A DNA stretch of 64,000 nt from Selenomonadaceae bacterium. Lineage in GTDB: Bacteria > Bacillota > Negativicutes > Selenomonadales > Selenomonadaceae. The DNA is taken from contig JAFXTD010000027.1 of NCBI GenBank assembly GCA_017535925.1, positions 62,001 to 126,000 on the forward strand, read 5' to 3'. Under the pieces are notes generated by a model. It saw only the letters and a program-made list of their open reading frames with translations. It did not search any database and was not told the origin of the DNA. Of this stretch, positions 34,557-43,289 are shown one piece after another (the first letter of the stretch is position 1; each line of letters opens with the position of its first letter). Both the position numbers and the translations under genes were made by a program.

Positions 34557-34952
34557 ATGGCTAAGCAAATAAAATTCACAATCGGAGGATTTTTCGGCGG
34601 CTACAACACGATTGAAATTTTTATCGACGGCTCAACCGTTCGTTGCAAGGCGGCAAGAATTTCCTACAATAAAGAGGCGTGGCAAAAATTCGACAAACTA
34701 GAAGGTAAACTTGTCGAAGTCTCGGATTCATGGCTTGCAGAGCTTGACGCATTGGAAATTTTTTCTTGGCAAGAAAAATATGATTGTCTTCCAAAATATC
34801 CCGATGACTTCATTTGGTGGAATTTAACTTTTGAAGACAACGGAAAAATTTATCGCGGACAAGGAACCAATACTGCTCACAAAAATTGGTCGCGCTTTAT
34901 GGATTGGCTCGGTGCGATTTTTAAGGAGAAGGACAGATGGGTAGATATATGA
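34557..34952 (+). CDS. Conserved hypothetical protein, short paralogue
   Basis: The 131-residue product is soluble and Trp-rich, with no signal peptide. It resembles the first 115 residues of the next gene product: both have an IKFT or MKFT start, GYNTIEIFIDG versus GYKTVEIFIDD, LEIFSWQEK versus LEIFSWKKN, and IYRGQGTN versus IYRGQGLN. I do not recognise the family. It is directly joined to the SIMPL gene and overlaps the next gene by 16 bases, so the three are co-translated. Confidence 0.75.
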   Translation: MAKQIKFTIGGFFGGYNTIEIFIDGSTVRCKAARISYNKEAWQKFDKLEGKLVEVSDSWLAELDALEIFSWQEKYDCLPKYPDDFIWWNLTFEDNGKIYRGQGTNTAHKNWSRFMDWLGAIFKEKDRWVDI

Positions 34953-35956
34953 AATTCACGACCGGAAACGTCGCGGAAGGTTACAAGACCGTTGAAATTT
35001 TTATCGACGACGACGGCAAGACAGCTTACAAAATTTTACGGAGCGGTTTGCTTTACCTCGACCGAAATAAAAAAATCGCCGCGCAGATGTCCGACGAGTG
35101 GGTTAAAGAATTGGCAGAGCTGGAAATTTTTTCTTGGAAGAAAAATTTTTCGGCGGAGGTTGCCGACGGCGTGCAATGGGAATTAATTTTTGAGGACGGC
35201 AGAGAAATTTATCGCGGGCAAGGTTTGAATGCTTATCCGGAAAATTTTGAGCGTTTCCTTGATTGGCTGGATGCTTTGGTTCCTGAGCTTGAGTTCGTCA
35301 ATCGCAAGCGGCTCGAAAAAATTACGCTGGACTATTCCCGCGAATCGGCTATCGGCTACATGATTTCCGAATGCTTGACGCTCGACCGCCGTGAAAAAAA
35401 TTTGACGCTTGATAAAAAAAATGCTTACGTCTTTGCCAATCATGTTTATCGTTTGGGTTCCAACAAGGAAAAAATTTTCGACGCCTGCCAAAATTTTTTT
35501 GACAATCTCGAAATCGAAGAGAGCGACCCATATTATCCTGCACGAATAAAAATCGAACTCGTCAGGCACGACGGCTCGATTGAAAATTTTGAGACATCTT
35601 ACAACGAAAATTTTTTGCCGGGCATGACAAACCTTATGAAAGAAATTCAAAATTGCGCAAGTGACTTGACGGCAGAAATTTTTTCTCCGTTGCCCGCCGA
35701 AAGAAAGACAGAAGACAAATACATTTTCTGCAAAGTTCAATTCAAGGGCAGCTACAAGCACTACACCTACCGCGCCGAAGACGAAACTCTTTCCGTCGGT
35801 GACGTGGTGGATGTTCCCGTCGGCAAGAACAATGACGTGGCGACGGCGCGCATTGTTGAAATCGGCTACTTCGAAGAATACGAGGCACCCTTCCCCATCG
35901 ATAAGATAAAAAAAATCATCGGCAAGCATATCGCCGACGATTGGGAAAATTATTAA
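34937..35956 (+). CDS. Conserved hypothetical protein, long paralogue
   Basis: The 339-residue product has an N-terminal domain (about 1-115) homologous to the preceding gene product. A charged middle region follows (about 120-255), then a C-terminal beta-rich domain (about 260-335): YIFCKVQFKGSYKHYTYRAE, then SVGDVVDVPVGKNNDVATAR. That last part resembles a small domain seen in many clostridial proteins of unknown role. No catalytic motif is visible. The 3' end converges on and overlaps the rnc stop by 4 bases. Function is not assigned. Confidence 0.75.
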   Translation: MGRYMKFTTGNVAEGYKTVEIFIDDDGKTAYKILRSGLLYLDRNKKIAAQMSDEWVKELAELEIFSWKKNFSAEVADGVQWELIFEDGREIYRGQGLNAYPENFERFLDWLDALVPELEFVNRKRLEKITLDYSRESAIGYMISECLTLDRREKNLTLDKKNAYVFANHVYRLGSNKEKIFDACQNFFDNLEIEESDPYYPARIKIELVRHDGSIENFETSYNENFLPGMTNLMKEIQNCASDLTAEIFSPLPAERKTEDKYIFCKVQFKGSYKHYTYRAEDETLSVGDVVDVPVGKNNDVATARIVEIGYFEEYEAPFPIDKIKKIIGKHIADDWENY

Positions 35957-36729
35957 TCAAGCTCACCAAGTTTTTGCAAAGCTCGTCTTGCCGCCTCCTG
36001 TTCGGCGGCTTTTTTGCTGCGTCCGATACCGCGTCCGAAAATTTTTCCGTCAATCAATGCTGCCGATTCAAAAGTCCTGAGGTGAGGAGGGCCGCTTGAG
36101 TTCAAATCGACGTAAGAAAGTTTTGTCGCGGGATTTTCTTTTTGAAGAACCTCTTGCAATTTGCTTTTGTAATCTTTCGGAATGCCCGTGACTTTGACGT
36201 GTTCGAATTCGTTTGTGAATTGGCGGAAGACATAATCGCGGGCAACTTCCCAACCTCTGTCGAGGTAAATCGCGCCGATGACAGCTTCCAAAGCGTCTTC
36301 CAAATTTGAATCACGTTCGCGCCCCAACATAAATTCGCTTGGGCCGAACAACAACAAATCGCCGAGCCCGATTTCTTTTGCAACACGTGTAAGCGTTGAT
36401 TGACGAACGATGCCCGAACGCGTTTTGGTGAGTTCGCCTTCTTTCAAATGCGTGAAGTGCTTAAACAAATAAGTAGCCGTCGCCAAACCCAAGACTGCGT
36501 CGCCCAAAAATTCCAATCGTTCATTGTATTTTATTCGAGGCTCAAATTCATTCGCGTAGGATTTATGAGTCAAGGCAACGTGCAAAGTTTCTATGTGCGA
36601 AAATTTCACGCCGAGTTTGTCAGCGAATTTTTCCAAAGCTGCGCGGCGTTCGTCGCTCAAAACGTCGTCGACCCAATCCTCGCCTTCGGGTGCCTCAAAA
36701 ATTTTTTCGTCGATTGTCAAAAAGTTCAC
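35953..36729 (-). CDS. rnc: Ribonuclease III
   Basis: The 258-residue product has the RNase III catalytic domain with signature NERLEFLGDAVLGLATATYL and a second acidic site in EDALEAVIGAIYLDRG. The C-terminal double-stranded RNA-binding domain reads DYKSKLQEVLQKENPATKLS and ends SKKAAEQEAARRALQKLG. It processes rRNA precursors and structured mRNAs. The N-terminal 30 residues before the domain are a short extension. The gene is single, followed by converging unknown genes. Confidence 0.96.
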   Translation of the reverse strand: MNFLTIDEKIFEAPEGEDWVDDVLSDERRAALEKFADKLGVKFSHIETLHVALTHKSYANEFEPRIKYNERLEFLGDAVLGLATATYLFKHFTHLKEGELTKTRSGIVRQSTLTRVAKEIGLGDLLLFGPSEFMLGRERDSNLEDALEAVIGAIYLDRGWEVARDYVFRQFTNEFEHVKVTGIPKDYKSKLQEVLQKENPATKLSYVDLNSSGPPHLRTFESAALIDGKIFGRGIGRSKKAAEQEAARRALQKLGELD

Positions 36730-36736
36730 CTCTTAA

Positions 36737-36771
36737 TTAGCTGTTAGCTGTTAGTGGTTAGTGGTTAGCTT
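36737..36771. repeat. Heptanucleotide repeat array between rnc and the O-antigen-ligase-like gene
   Basis: Units TAGCTGT and TAGTGGT repeat with a seven-base period. The array runs into the 3' end of the O-antigen-ligase-like gene. Confidence 0.75.
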
Positions 36772-37966
36772 TTAAAATATTTTCCGCCGCAAGCAACGTT
36801 CCTGCCAAGAGCCAAAACTCGCGCATTATCGGAACTTGATTCATGTTCGTGTCGGTCAAGCCTTCAAGCTGAAGTCCCGCCAAAATTAAGATTGCCGTCA
36901 TGCCCGCGCCGAACGGAATTTTCTCGCGCTTGTATTGAGTAAAAAATTTCCAGAAGAAATAAGCGTACAGACCGATAAACGCCGCCAAACCGATTAAGCC
37001 GCCTTCGCTTGCCCGCTGCAAAAAATTGTTGTGAGGATGAGTGTGACCGTCGCCTATCACGCCGGGACGTTCCCGCGCTTCGGGAGGAATGTAATATTTG
37101 TTGTAAGCGTTGAAGTACATTTTCTGCCCGACGCCGTAAATCGGATAGTCACAAAAAATTTCAGCCGCCGCCTTCCACATCAAAACGCGCTCGGTGTTGC
37201 TTTGAAATTTTGTGCTCGTCATTGTCGTGAGCCTCTCTTGAATTTGCGCAGAGCCGATTGCAAAAATTAAAAAGATTATCGCCAAGCCCGCGCAGATTTT
37301 TGCGGTGAGCAGGCGATACTTTTTTTCAAGCACGACGAAAAGCAAGACGACAATCACGAAGGCAAGCCACGCGCCACGCGTCATTGACAGCACCAAACAA
37401 ATCAACGACAAGCCCGCCGCAAAGACTGCCAATCTCCTCCAAAGCGGCGATAAAATTTCAAGCTGCGCAATGTAAATCGCAATCGGCAACTGCATTAGCA
37501 TGAACGACCCGTAGAAAGTCGGCGTGTGATTGAATCCGAAAGCTCGCGGCTCGCCTTGAACGAAATATTGCCACAAGCCCGCCGCGTCGTTTATCAGTAT
37601 CGCCAAAAGTGTCGCGATCAAGACGCCGCAAAGTTGTTCGCGCTTTTTTATGAAAGTCATGGCGAATATCAGCGGAAAGAATCTGTGCAACTCGCCGAAG
37701 ACTTCTCGGAAACTGTTCACGGGTTCCCAAGAGGTCATCGCGATAAAAATTTGCAGGACGAGATAAACTGCAAGCACTTCCAAAATATTCGAGTCGAACG
37801 GCGGCAATTTTCTGTGGCGCACAGACCAAACGATTATGAACAGCGTCCCGGCTCCGACCGCGATACTTGCTGCGGCAGTCGAAAGAGGAACCGCCAACGC
37901 CAACAGCAAAACGACTTTGTACATTGCGGAGTCGAGAGAAACTTTCGGCAAAAATTTTAGCGGCAT
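36758..37966 (-). CDS. O-antigen ligase / Wzy-type polymerase family membrane protein
   Basis: The 402-residue product has about eleven transmembrane helices. A large periplasmic loop contains the conserved GDGHTHPHNNFLQRASEGGL motif of the Wzy_C (O-antigen ligase) family. Members join or polymerise lipid-linked sugar chains on the periplasmic face. An O-antigen ligase would attach O-chains to lipid A-core, consistent with the nearby GT9 and GT2 core-type transferases. Ligase and polymerase cannot be told apart from sequence alone. The last codons lie in or next to a heptamer array. Confidence 0.8.
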   Translation of the reverse strand: MPLKFLPKVSLDSAMYKVVLLLALAVPLSTAAASIAVGAGTLFIIVWSVRHRKLPPFDSNILEVLAVYLVLQIFIAMTSWEPVNSFREVFGELHRFFPLIFAMTFIKKREQLCGVLIATLLAILINDAAGLWQYFVQGEPRAFGFNHTPTFYGSFMLMQLPIAIYIAQLEILSPLWRRLAVFAAGLSLICLVLSMTRGAWLAFVIVVLLFVVLEKKYRLLTAKICAGLAIIFLIFAIGSAQIQERLTTMTSTKFQSNTERVLMWKAAAEIFCDYPIYGVGQKMYFNAYNKYYIPPEARERPGVIGDGHTHPHNNFLQRASEGGLIGLAAFIGLYAYFFWKFFTQYKREKIPFGAGMTAILILAGLQLEGLTDTNMNQVPIMREFWLLAGTLLAAENILKANH

Positions 37967-38008
37967 GATTCATTTCCCCTTGAATTTTTCTGAAAGCAAT
38001 TCTAACAC

Positions 38009-38040
38009 AAAAAGACCCCTCCCGCAAAGGAGGGGTTTCA
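38009..38040 (-). terminator. Rho-independent terminator after the secreted hypothetical gene
   Basis: On the minus strand ACCCCTCC and GGAGGGGT enclose a six-base loop, followed by CTTTTTG. Confidence 0.75.
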
Positions 38041-38057
38041 TTTTGTCGGCGAAAATC

Positions 38058-38477
38058 TTACTGCAAATTTTTCTGAAGGTATTCGTAAATTTTCGGCCAA
38101 ATCGTTCCGTCGCTGCCGTCAGCGGAAGAAATTTCCGGCGTGAACGAAGGATCTTGCACGGGGTTGCCGTTCTCGGCGATTACGCCGGTGTAGCATTTCT
38201 TTTTGAGTCCGTTCTCTTCAAAGAACCCCATCGAATTAATCATTGCGAACGTTTCTTTGTCGGGAATGATAAATTCGAGTTTGATGTTCGCGCTGAAGCC
38301 GTCCGACCTGTCGACGCCCAACGCCGCGCAGTGAACGCCGCGCTTGATTGAACTTTTATCGACGTAAACTTTGGTATCTTTTTCGCCCACGTCAATTTCT
38401 GTCCAATCGGCCGCAAAGGTCGTCGAGGAAATCATCACGGCGAAGAGGAACGCAATCAGTGCAGAAAATTTTTTCAT
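38058..38477 (-). CDS. Secreted hypothetical protein
   Basis: From the ATG at 38477, with AGGAAG upstream, the product is 139 residues. It has a clear signal peptide (MKKFSALIAFLFAVMISSTT, cleaved near FAADWT). The mature part is short, with the segments DVGEKDTKVYVDKSSIKRG and SANIKLEFIIPDKETF, and two cysteines that could pair. This resembles small periplasmic proteins common in Negativicutes, but I cannot name a family. It ends at its own terminator and lies just downstream of the YrbL-like gene. Confidence 0.7.
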   Translation of the reverse strand: MKKFSALIAFLFAVMISSTTFAADWTEIDVGEKDTKVYVDKSSIKRGVHCAALGVDRSDGFSANIKLEFIIPDKETFAMINSMGFFEENGLKKKCYTGVIAENGNPVQDPSFTPEISSADGSDGTIWPKIYEYLQKNLQ

Positions 38478-38508
38478 GTGAAGCACTTCCTTTTTTAAAA
38501 TTTTCAAA

Positions 38509-39123
38509 TTAAGTTTCCGTTAATTGAGCGACGAGTTGAGGCGGAATGACTTCGGGATAATTTTCTGCAAGCCACGCAACGATTCTGTTCCAATAACGTT
38601 TTGCCTTCCAAGCCGCCGCGAAGTCAAACCAATAGACCAGCGGAATTAAAACGGGCGTGCCGATGTTGTCGACGATTCGGACGCGATAAGTTTCGGGCGC
38701 ATGTTCCTGCACCATAAAATTTTCTATGTCAGTGTCGACGATTGCAATGTTCTCGCGCAGAAAGTCCGATTTAAAATTCAGCAGGGTTGTCCAAATTTTT
38801 TGAAGAGTTTTTTCATCGGGCTTTGTCTTCGGAAGAAATTTTTTCATGTCGAGGCTTGTCTTGCCGTCGTAATCGAGGACGCGCTCAAAGACGTAGCCGA
38901 GCCCCAAATTCGTTTCAATCGTTCCGAAAAATTTTGTGACGAGCCGGGAATTCTCCAACTTCGCCGAGCACATTCGACGATAGCGCATTTCTTTTTTTAC
39001 GTCGCCGTCGTCTTTGGTGTGCGGAATTTTTATGCACTTGGTCGCGTCAAGCGGGTGGATGTATGTCGCTTGATGCCCGCCCGACCCGATAAAAAGTTCT
39101 TCATTAATTTTCAAAGTATTCAT
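38509..39123 (-). CDS. YrbL-like protein (PhoP-regulated kinase-fold family)
   Basis: From the ATG at 39123 the product is 204 residues. The pattern EELFIGSGGHQATYIHPLDA, followed by TKCIKIPH and KKEMRYRRM, is that of the YrbL-PhoP_reg family, which has a protein-kinase-like fold related to lipopolysaccharide core kinases. A later VDTDIENFMVQ and RVRIVDNIG correspond to the catalytic and metal-binding positions. The start overlaps the PIG-L gene stop (ATGA), so they are coupled. A role in modifying surface sugars is inferred from the fold and neighbours. Confidence 0.75.
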   Translation of the reverse strand: MNTLKINEELFIGSGGHQATYIHPLDATKCIKIPHTKDDGDVKKEMRYRRMCSAKLENSRLVTKFFGTIETNLGLGYVFERVLDYDGKTSLDMKKFLPKTKPDEKTLQKIWTTLLNFKSDFLRENIAIVDTDIENFMVQEHAPETYRVRIVDNIGTPVLIPLVYWFDFAAAWKAKRYWNRIVAWLAENYPEVIPPQLVAQLTET

Positions 39124-40838
39124 ATGTTCCTCAACTTGTGAACGCGCAATTTGTCCAGCCAATGCCAAACCTTCAGCTGAATCTGCGCGAAGTCTCCTAC
39201 GCGGCGAATAATTATCCTGTCGTAAATGTCCGTGCCGATAACTTCAGCCGTCACGACAAGTTCGGTCGCCTTGCCGAAATTCAAAATCAATTCTCCGCCC
39301 GTGACAACTTCCGTCAAAATATTTTCGTCGCCGGCGGTCGCAGTGATTTTGACGGGCGCGTCGACTTGAAAACGATAGAGCCCGATAGAAATTTTATCGA
39401 CCTCGTAGGGCACGGCGTAGCGATAAATAAAATTGTCGTTGACCGTGAGTTTGATAAACGGCGGAATTTTATGAAGCGGTTCGGCGTTCGCGAAGAATTC
39501 GACTTCGGCAAGCCCGAAATTTTTTCCGACGTCGATTGCAGAAATTTCGGCGCGTGTCACGAAAATTTTTTCCGTGTCGATAATCAACGGACGCCCTCGA
39601 CTCGGAAGAGTCGCGCTGAAATTTTTTACATTATCTGAAGAAATGCCCGCCTTGTCAATGACGACTTGAGCATCGGCAAGTTCGAGGCGCAAAGAAATTT
39701 TTGCGGGCGCATCGTCGAGGAGGTTGCCGTAAATCACGATACGCCTCACTTGAATTGCCTCTTCCCACTCAAAAAAAATTTTCTTGCCTTGCCAAAGATG
39801 ATTTTCAATTTGAGCGGGCGTCGCGTTAATGTCGTTCGTGTCAATGATTTTGAAGTCGCGAACTTTGCTTGCGTCGCCGGAAGTCGCCGTGACCTTCGCG
39901 GAAAAAGTTTGGCTGTCGGTGCGTCGTTCAAAAAAAATTTCGTCGGAATTCAAAATGCGCAGGGCGTTCCATTGGTTGCGTTGAGACTTGTGAGCGAAAA
40001 TCGCTTCGGCAACGGGATTATCCTTCAAAATCGTTTGGCTGTTCATGACGGGAAAGCGCACGCGATTTTCCCAAACGTAATTGGCGCGGTCGATAAAATC
40101 AAAATCGTAAGTGTCGGTCTCGCCAAGTTTTGGTTTCTTCGTGGCGCGGAGGTTCGTCGCATAAAAATCGGCGGCGGCTGTGAAGGCGGTCGCGTAAGCA
40201 AATTTTTTGTAAACTTCGGGATGATAATCGTTGCGTTCGGATAAAATTTCGCCCAAAACTTCCTCGAACAAAATCGATAAAGCGCGGTGGTCTTGGTGGC
40301 TGTCGAAGTCAACGCAGAAAATTATATTCGCACGAAGTTCGAGGAGCAAACTTTTCAAATCGCGCTTGAAATTTTTTCGGGTGTAGGAGCTGTGTCGCCC
40401 GAAAATTTTTTTTGCATAATCGACAAAATTTTTTGCGGCGTAGGTTTCGACGTGACCGGCGGGCGATTGCGTCGGCTTATCGGAAAGTTTGTGACCGTCG
40501 CCGTAGCCCAGAAAAATAATTTTGTCTTGAGGCACGCCCAAAATTTTCAGCGCGTCGACTGCCTCTTGAGCTCTGGTCTCTGCCGAAACTTCAAAGTCGC
40601 CGTTCGTCGAATAGGCAACGAAAATTTCCGCCTTCGCCGCCGCCAAAGTCAAAATCATATTCCCCGCAATGTTAATCTCGTCGTCGGGGTGCGGTGCCAA
40701 AATCAAAACACGCGTCCCGAAATAATTTTTATCGAAGAAAGAATTGCCCGCCGTCAAAATTTCTTCAGCTTGAGTATCTTCGCCGACCAGTTCAAAAATT
40801 CCGCAAGCCTCCGATTCAAAAATTTTCTTGTCGTCCAC
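39120..40838 (-). CDS. PIG-L family N-acetylglucosaminyl deacetylase-like protein
   Basis: The start was set at the GTG at 40838, with GAGGTG upstream, giving about 572 residues. The N-terminal 240 residues are a PIG-L (LmbE-like) deacetylase with the zinc motif LILAPHPDDEINIAG and the second motif DFDSHQDHRALS. The remaining 330 residues are beta-rich and without recognisable motif, possibly carbohydrate-binding. PIG-L enzymes remove acetyl groups from N-acetyl amino sugars. It lies upstream of the YrbL-like gene and divergent from the beta-lactamase gene, in a polysaccharide region. The substrate is unknown. Confidence 0.82.
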   Translation of the reverse strand: MDDKKIFESEACGIFELVGEDTQAEEILTAGNSFFDKNYFGTRVLILAPHPDDEINIAGNMILTLAAAKAEIFVAYSTNGDFEVSAETRAQEAVDALKILGVPQDKIIFLGYGDGHKLSDKPTQSPAGHVETYAAKNFVDYAKKIFGRHSSYTRKNFKRDLKSLLLELRANIIFCVDFDSHQDHRALSILFEEVLGEILSERNDYHPEVYKKFAYATAFTAAADFYATNLRATKKPKLGETDTYDFDFIDRANYVWENRVRFPVMNSQTILKDNPVAEAIFAHKSQRNQWNALRILNSDEIFFERRTDSQTFSAKVTATSGDASKVRDFKIIDTNDINATPAQIENHLWQGKKIFFEWEEAIQVRRIVIYGNLLDDAPAKISLRLELADAQVVIDKAGISSDNVKNFSATLPSRGRPLIIDTEKIFVTRAEISAIDVGKNFGLAEVEFFANAEPLHKIPPFIKLTVNDNFIYRYAVPYEVDKISIGLYRFQVDAPVKITATAGDENILTEVVTGGELILNFGKATELVVTAEVIGTDIYDRIIIRRVGDFAQIQLKVWHWLDKLRVHKLRNI

Positions 40839-40890
40839 GCTTTCACCTCGCATAAAATTTTACTATAATCAGCTTCGGAGGTTGAAGCCA

Positions 40891-41736
40891 ATGAAAAAAC
40901 TTTTGATTGTCGCAATTATCTTATTGACATTTTTAACCGGTTGCAAGACGCGAACCGCCGATTTGAATTTCCGCGAACTCGAAACGAAATACAACGCGCA
41001 GATTGGAGTTTACGTCCGCGATACCAACGACGACAGCGAAATTGCTTACAACGCCGATGAACGATTCGCTTATTGTTCGACGCATAAATTTTTGAGCGTC
41101 GGCGCGCTCCTTCAACGTAAGAATCTCGACGAACTCGATAAGAGGATATTTTTTTCGGCGGAAGAAATTTTGCCCTTCTCTGCGATAACCAAAGCGCACG
41201 TCGACAGCGGCTTGACCCTTGCCGAAATTTGCGAAGCGGCATTGAGAATCAGCGATAACACCGCCGCCAACTTGGTGCTTGAGGAATTGGGAGGCATTGC
41301 GGCGTTCAGGGAAAGCTTGCGGGCAATCGGTGACGACGTAACCGAACCTGCGCGGCTCGAATTGGAACTGAATATTTTCTCGCCCGACAGCATTGAAGAT
41401 ACAAGTACACCACGACAGCTCGCGAAGGACTTGGAACTTTATCTTTTGGGGGACATTTTGAGTGACGAGAAAAAATCTTTGCTGGCGAAGTGGATGAGCG
41501 ATAACACCATAACCGACGACCTCATAAAAGCCGGCGTCCCGCAAGATTGGAAAGTTTTGGATAAAAGTGGCGCGGGCATTAATTACGGAACGCGCAACGA
41601 TGTCGCAATCATTTTCCCGCCGAATAAAAAGCCGATTGTCGTTGCGATTATGACACGTCGAAACGAAGAGAGCGCACGATTTGACAACGCCTTGATTGAA
41701 GAAATTGCCCGAATGATTTTCACCTCGACGCGATAA
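40891..41736 (+). CDS. Class A beta-lactamase, probable lipoprotein
   Basis: From the ATG at 40891, with GGAGG upstream, the product is 281 residues. It has a lipoprotein signal with lipobox LTGC (Cys18). All class A motifs are present: Ser63-x-x-Lys66 (STHK), Ser121-Asp-Asn (SDN), the omega-loop Glu157 with Asn161 (RLELELN), and Lys225-Ser-Gly (KSG). The stretches ITKAHVDSGLTL and DTSTPRQLAKDL resemble BlaZ-type enzymes. It should hydrolyse penicillins at the cell envelope. It ends overlapping the converging glycosyltransferase gene by 17 bases. No regulator (blaI/blaR or ampR) is adjacent. Confidence 0.9.
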   Translation: MKKLLIVAIILLTFLTGCKTRTADLNFRELETKYNAQIGVYVRDTNDDSEIAYNADERFAYCSTHKFLSVGALLQRKNLDELDKRIFFSAEEILPFSAITKAHVDSGLTLAEICEAALRISDNTAANLVLEELGGIAAFRESLRAIGDDVTEPARLELELNIFSPDSIEDTSTPRQLAKDLELYLLGDILSDEKKSLLAKWMSDNTITDDLIKAGVPQDWKVLDKSGAGINYGTRNDVAIIFPPNKKPIVVAIMTRRNEESARFDNALIEEIARMIFTSTR

Positions 41737-42844
41737 TTTCTGCAAGTTTGGGAATAACGGTTTCGAAGTCGCAAGTTTCACGAATCAATTTTGCCGCGCG
41801 CTCTCCGAAAATTTTTCTGCGTTCGTCGTCCTCGAACAGCTCGGAAATTTTTTCTGCGAAAGCCGCCGCGTCTTCCGAATAAACTCTGTAACCGTTCACG
41901 TCGTTTTCAATCACGTCCTCGCAACCGCCGATGTCGCTCGTGACGGCAGGCAACCCGCTCGCCATTGCCTCAAGCAACGAGGTCGGCAAACCTTCATGTC
42001 GCGAAGGAAAAATATAAACGTCAGCCATTTGATAAAATTCTTGAGGCGCGTCGACCTCGCCGATAACTTTAATCGAATCGTCAAGCTCGGTGGAAAGTTT
42101 TTTCAGCTCGTCAAGCAAATGATTCAAGCCGCCGCCCACGACGAATAAAAGCGCGTCGGGAAATTTCTTGTGCAAAATTTTCCAAACGTCCTGCAAAGTG
42201 TCAACGCCTTTATCTTTGACGACGCGGGCGCAGAAAAGTAAAACTTTTTTATCGGGCTCGACGCCGTGAGAAATTTTCAGCTCGTTGCGAAGATTTTCAT
42301 TCGACTGCGGATATTTTTTCGTGTCGATGCCGTGAGGCAGAATTGAAATTTTTTCGGGAGCAATGCCTCCGCGTTCGATGAAGCCGTCGCGAATTTCTTT
42401 GGTCGTCGCAACGTAATGCGTGCACTTCGCCAAAATTTTGTTCCGCCAATTTTTATCCGCAGAAAAAATTTCCGCCTTGCCCGTCAAAGCCAAAGTCACC
42501 GGCTTGTTGAAAATCCTCGCGAACAAAATCGCCCAGACAGAAAATTTCGGCGTGCCGATTATGTAAAAGGCGTCAATGTCTCTGTGCGTCGTGAGCAGGC
42601 GCAAAAAAATTTCCAGCCAACGAAAAGGCGGGTGCAGTCTTACGAGGTCGATACCGTTTAATTTTTCTCTTGCCGCCGTGAAGAAAAATCTTTTCTTGGT
42701 CATGAGCGTGAGGCGGTGTCCGATTTTGATGAGTTGCAGCGCGTGATTCTCTCCGTGAATTTCCGCGCCGCTCTTTGTCGGGCGTCCGTCAGGCAGAAAT
42801 TTTTTTCCGACGGCAAAATCTTTTATCAGCAAACAAATATTCAT
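41720..42844 (-). CDS. GT4-family glycosyltransferase
   Basis: From the ATG at 42844, preceded by AAAGGAG, the product is 374 residues. It has a GT-B fold with the acceptor-side segment GAEIHGENHALQLIKIGHRL, the linker ILPHGIDTKKYPQSNE, and the donor site VLLFCARVVKDKGVDTLQDV then FPSRHEGLPTSLLEAMASGL. These are GT4 signatures. It has its own promoter in a terminator-promoter cassette shared with the double-glycine peptide genes upstream. The role is likely in surface polysaccharide synthesis. Confidence 0.88.
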   Translation of the reverse strand: MNICLLIKDFAVGKKFLPDGRPTKSGAEIHGENHALQLIKIGHRLTLMTKKRFFFTAAREKLNGIDLVRLHPPFRWLEIFLRLLTTHRDIDAFYIIGTPKFSVWAILFARIFNKPVTLALTGKAEIFSADKNWRNKILAKCTHYVATTKEIRDGFIERGGIAPEKISILPHGIDTKKYPQSNENLRNELKISHGVEPDKKVLLFCARVVKDKGVDTLQDVWKILHKKFPDALLFVVGGGLNHLLDELKKLSTELDDSIKVIGEVDAPQEFYQMADVYIFPSRHEGLPTSLLEAMASGLPAVTSDIGGCEDVIENDVNGYRVYSEDAAAFAEKISELFEDDERRKIFGERAAKLIRETCDFETVIPKLAEIIASR

Positions 42845-42864
42845 GGTCGCTCCTTTCGCCGCCA

Positions 42865-42892
42865 ATTCTATCAAAAAATTTTCTACCGTCAA
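42865..42892 (-). promoter_or_regulatory. Promoter of the 41720-42844 glycosyltransferase gene
   Basis: TTGACG is followed after 16 bases by TAGAAT. It starts immediately after the T-run of the preceding terminator, as in the peptide-gene cassettes. Confidence 0.6.
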
Positions 42893-42893
42893 C

Positions 42894-42928
42894 GAAAAAA
42901 CCCTCCGACATAAGCCGAAGGGCTTTTT
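42894..42928 (-). terminator. Terminator after double-glycine peptide gene 1
   Basis: Minus-strand arms CCCTTCGG and CGGAGGG (one wobble pair) enclose CTTATGT-like loop sequence and are followed by TTTTTT. It is nearly identical to the terminator at 43235. Confidence 0.75.
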
Positions 42929-42948
42929 TAGCTTGTGATGCGAAAATT

Positions 42949-43143
42949 TTAATACAAACTATGATTTTTCGCATTATAGATTGGGTTGTTGTTTTGGAAG
43001 ACGTTTTGTTGAGCTGGAAATTCTTTGTCGTTAATTTTACAATCCCCGGGCCAACTACCGCCCGCGACCTCGTCAAGTTCCTCATCGCTAAGCTGTTCGA
43101 GTTGCTTATTGATTTTTTTAAGATTTTCCTCACGTGTTGCCAT
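42949..43143 (-). CDS. Double-glycine leader peptide 1
   Basis: From the ATG at 43143, with AAAGGAG nine bases upstream, the product is 64 residues. The leader ends in LSDEELDEVAGG, the classic double-glycine processing site preceded by an acidic helix. The predicted core is 35 residues (SWPGDCKINDKEFPAQQNVF, ending NAKNHSLY), Asn-rich, with one cysteine. Peptides of this type are exported and cleaved after Gly-Gly by C39-bearing ABC transporters. No modifying enzyme is adjacent. It is one of three similar monocistronic genes. Confidence 0.8.
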   Translation of the reverse strand: MATREENLKKINKQLEQLSDEELDEVAGGSWPGDCKINDKEFPAQQNVFQNNNPIYNAKNHSLY

Positions 43144-43204
43144 ATTATCAGTCTCCTTTCTGTTTTCTGAAGCTTGTACGTTCAAAATCCGATTTCGTTA
43201 CAAA

Positions 43205-43233
43205 GTATAACAAAAAAATTTTTTCACTGTCAA
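43205..43233 (-). promoter_or_regulatory. Sigma-70-type promoter of peptide gene 1
   Basis: TTGACA is followed after exactly 17 bases by TTATAC, and then by a TGTAACGAAATC box also found before the peptide 2 gene. Confidence 0.75.
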
Positions 43234-43234
43234 C

Positions 43235-43269
43235 GAAAAAATCCTCCGACATAAGCCGAAGGATTTTTG
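43235..43269 (-). terminator. Terminator after double-glycine peptide gene 2
   Basis: Minus-strand ATCCTTCGG and CGGAGGAT arms are followed by TTTTTT, and the next promoter begins three bases later. Confidence 0.75.
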
Positions 43270-43289
43270 TTGCTTGAGTTGAAAATTTT

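Noticed and set aside
40891-41736. Penicillin-binding protein or generic serine hydrolase
   Set aside because: The omega-loop Glu with the following Asn, and the SDN and KSG motifs at class A spacing, identify a beta-lactamase rather than a transpeptidase.
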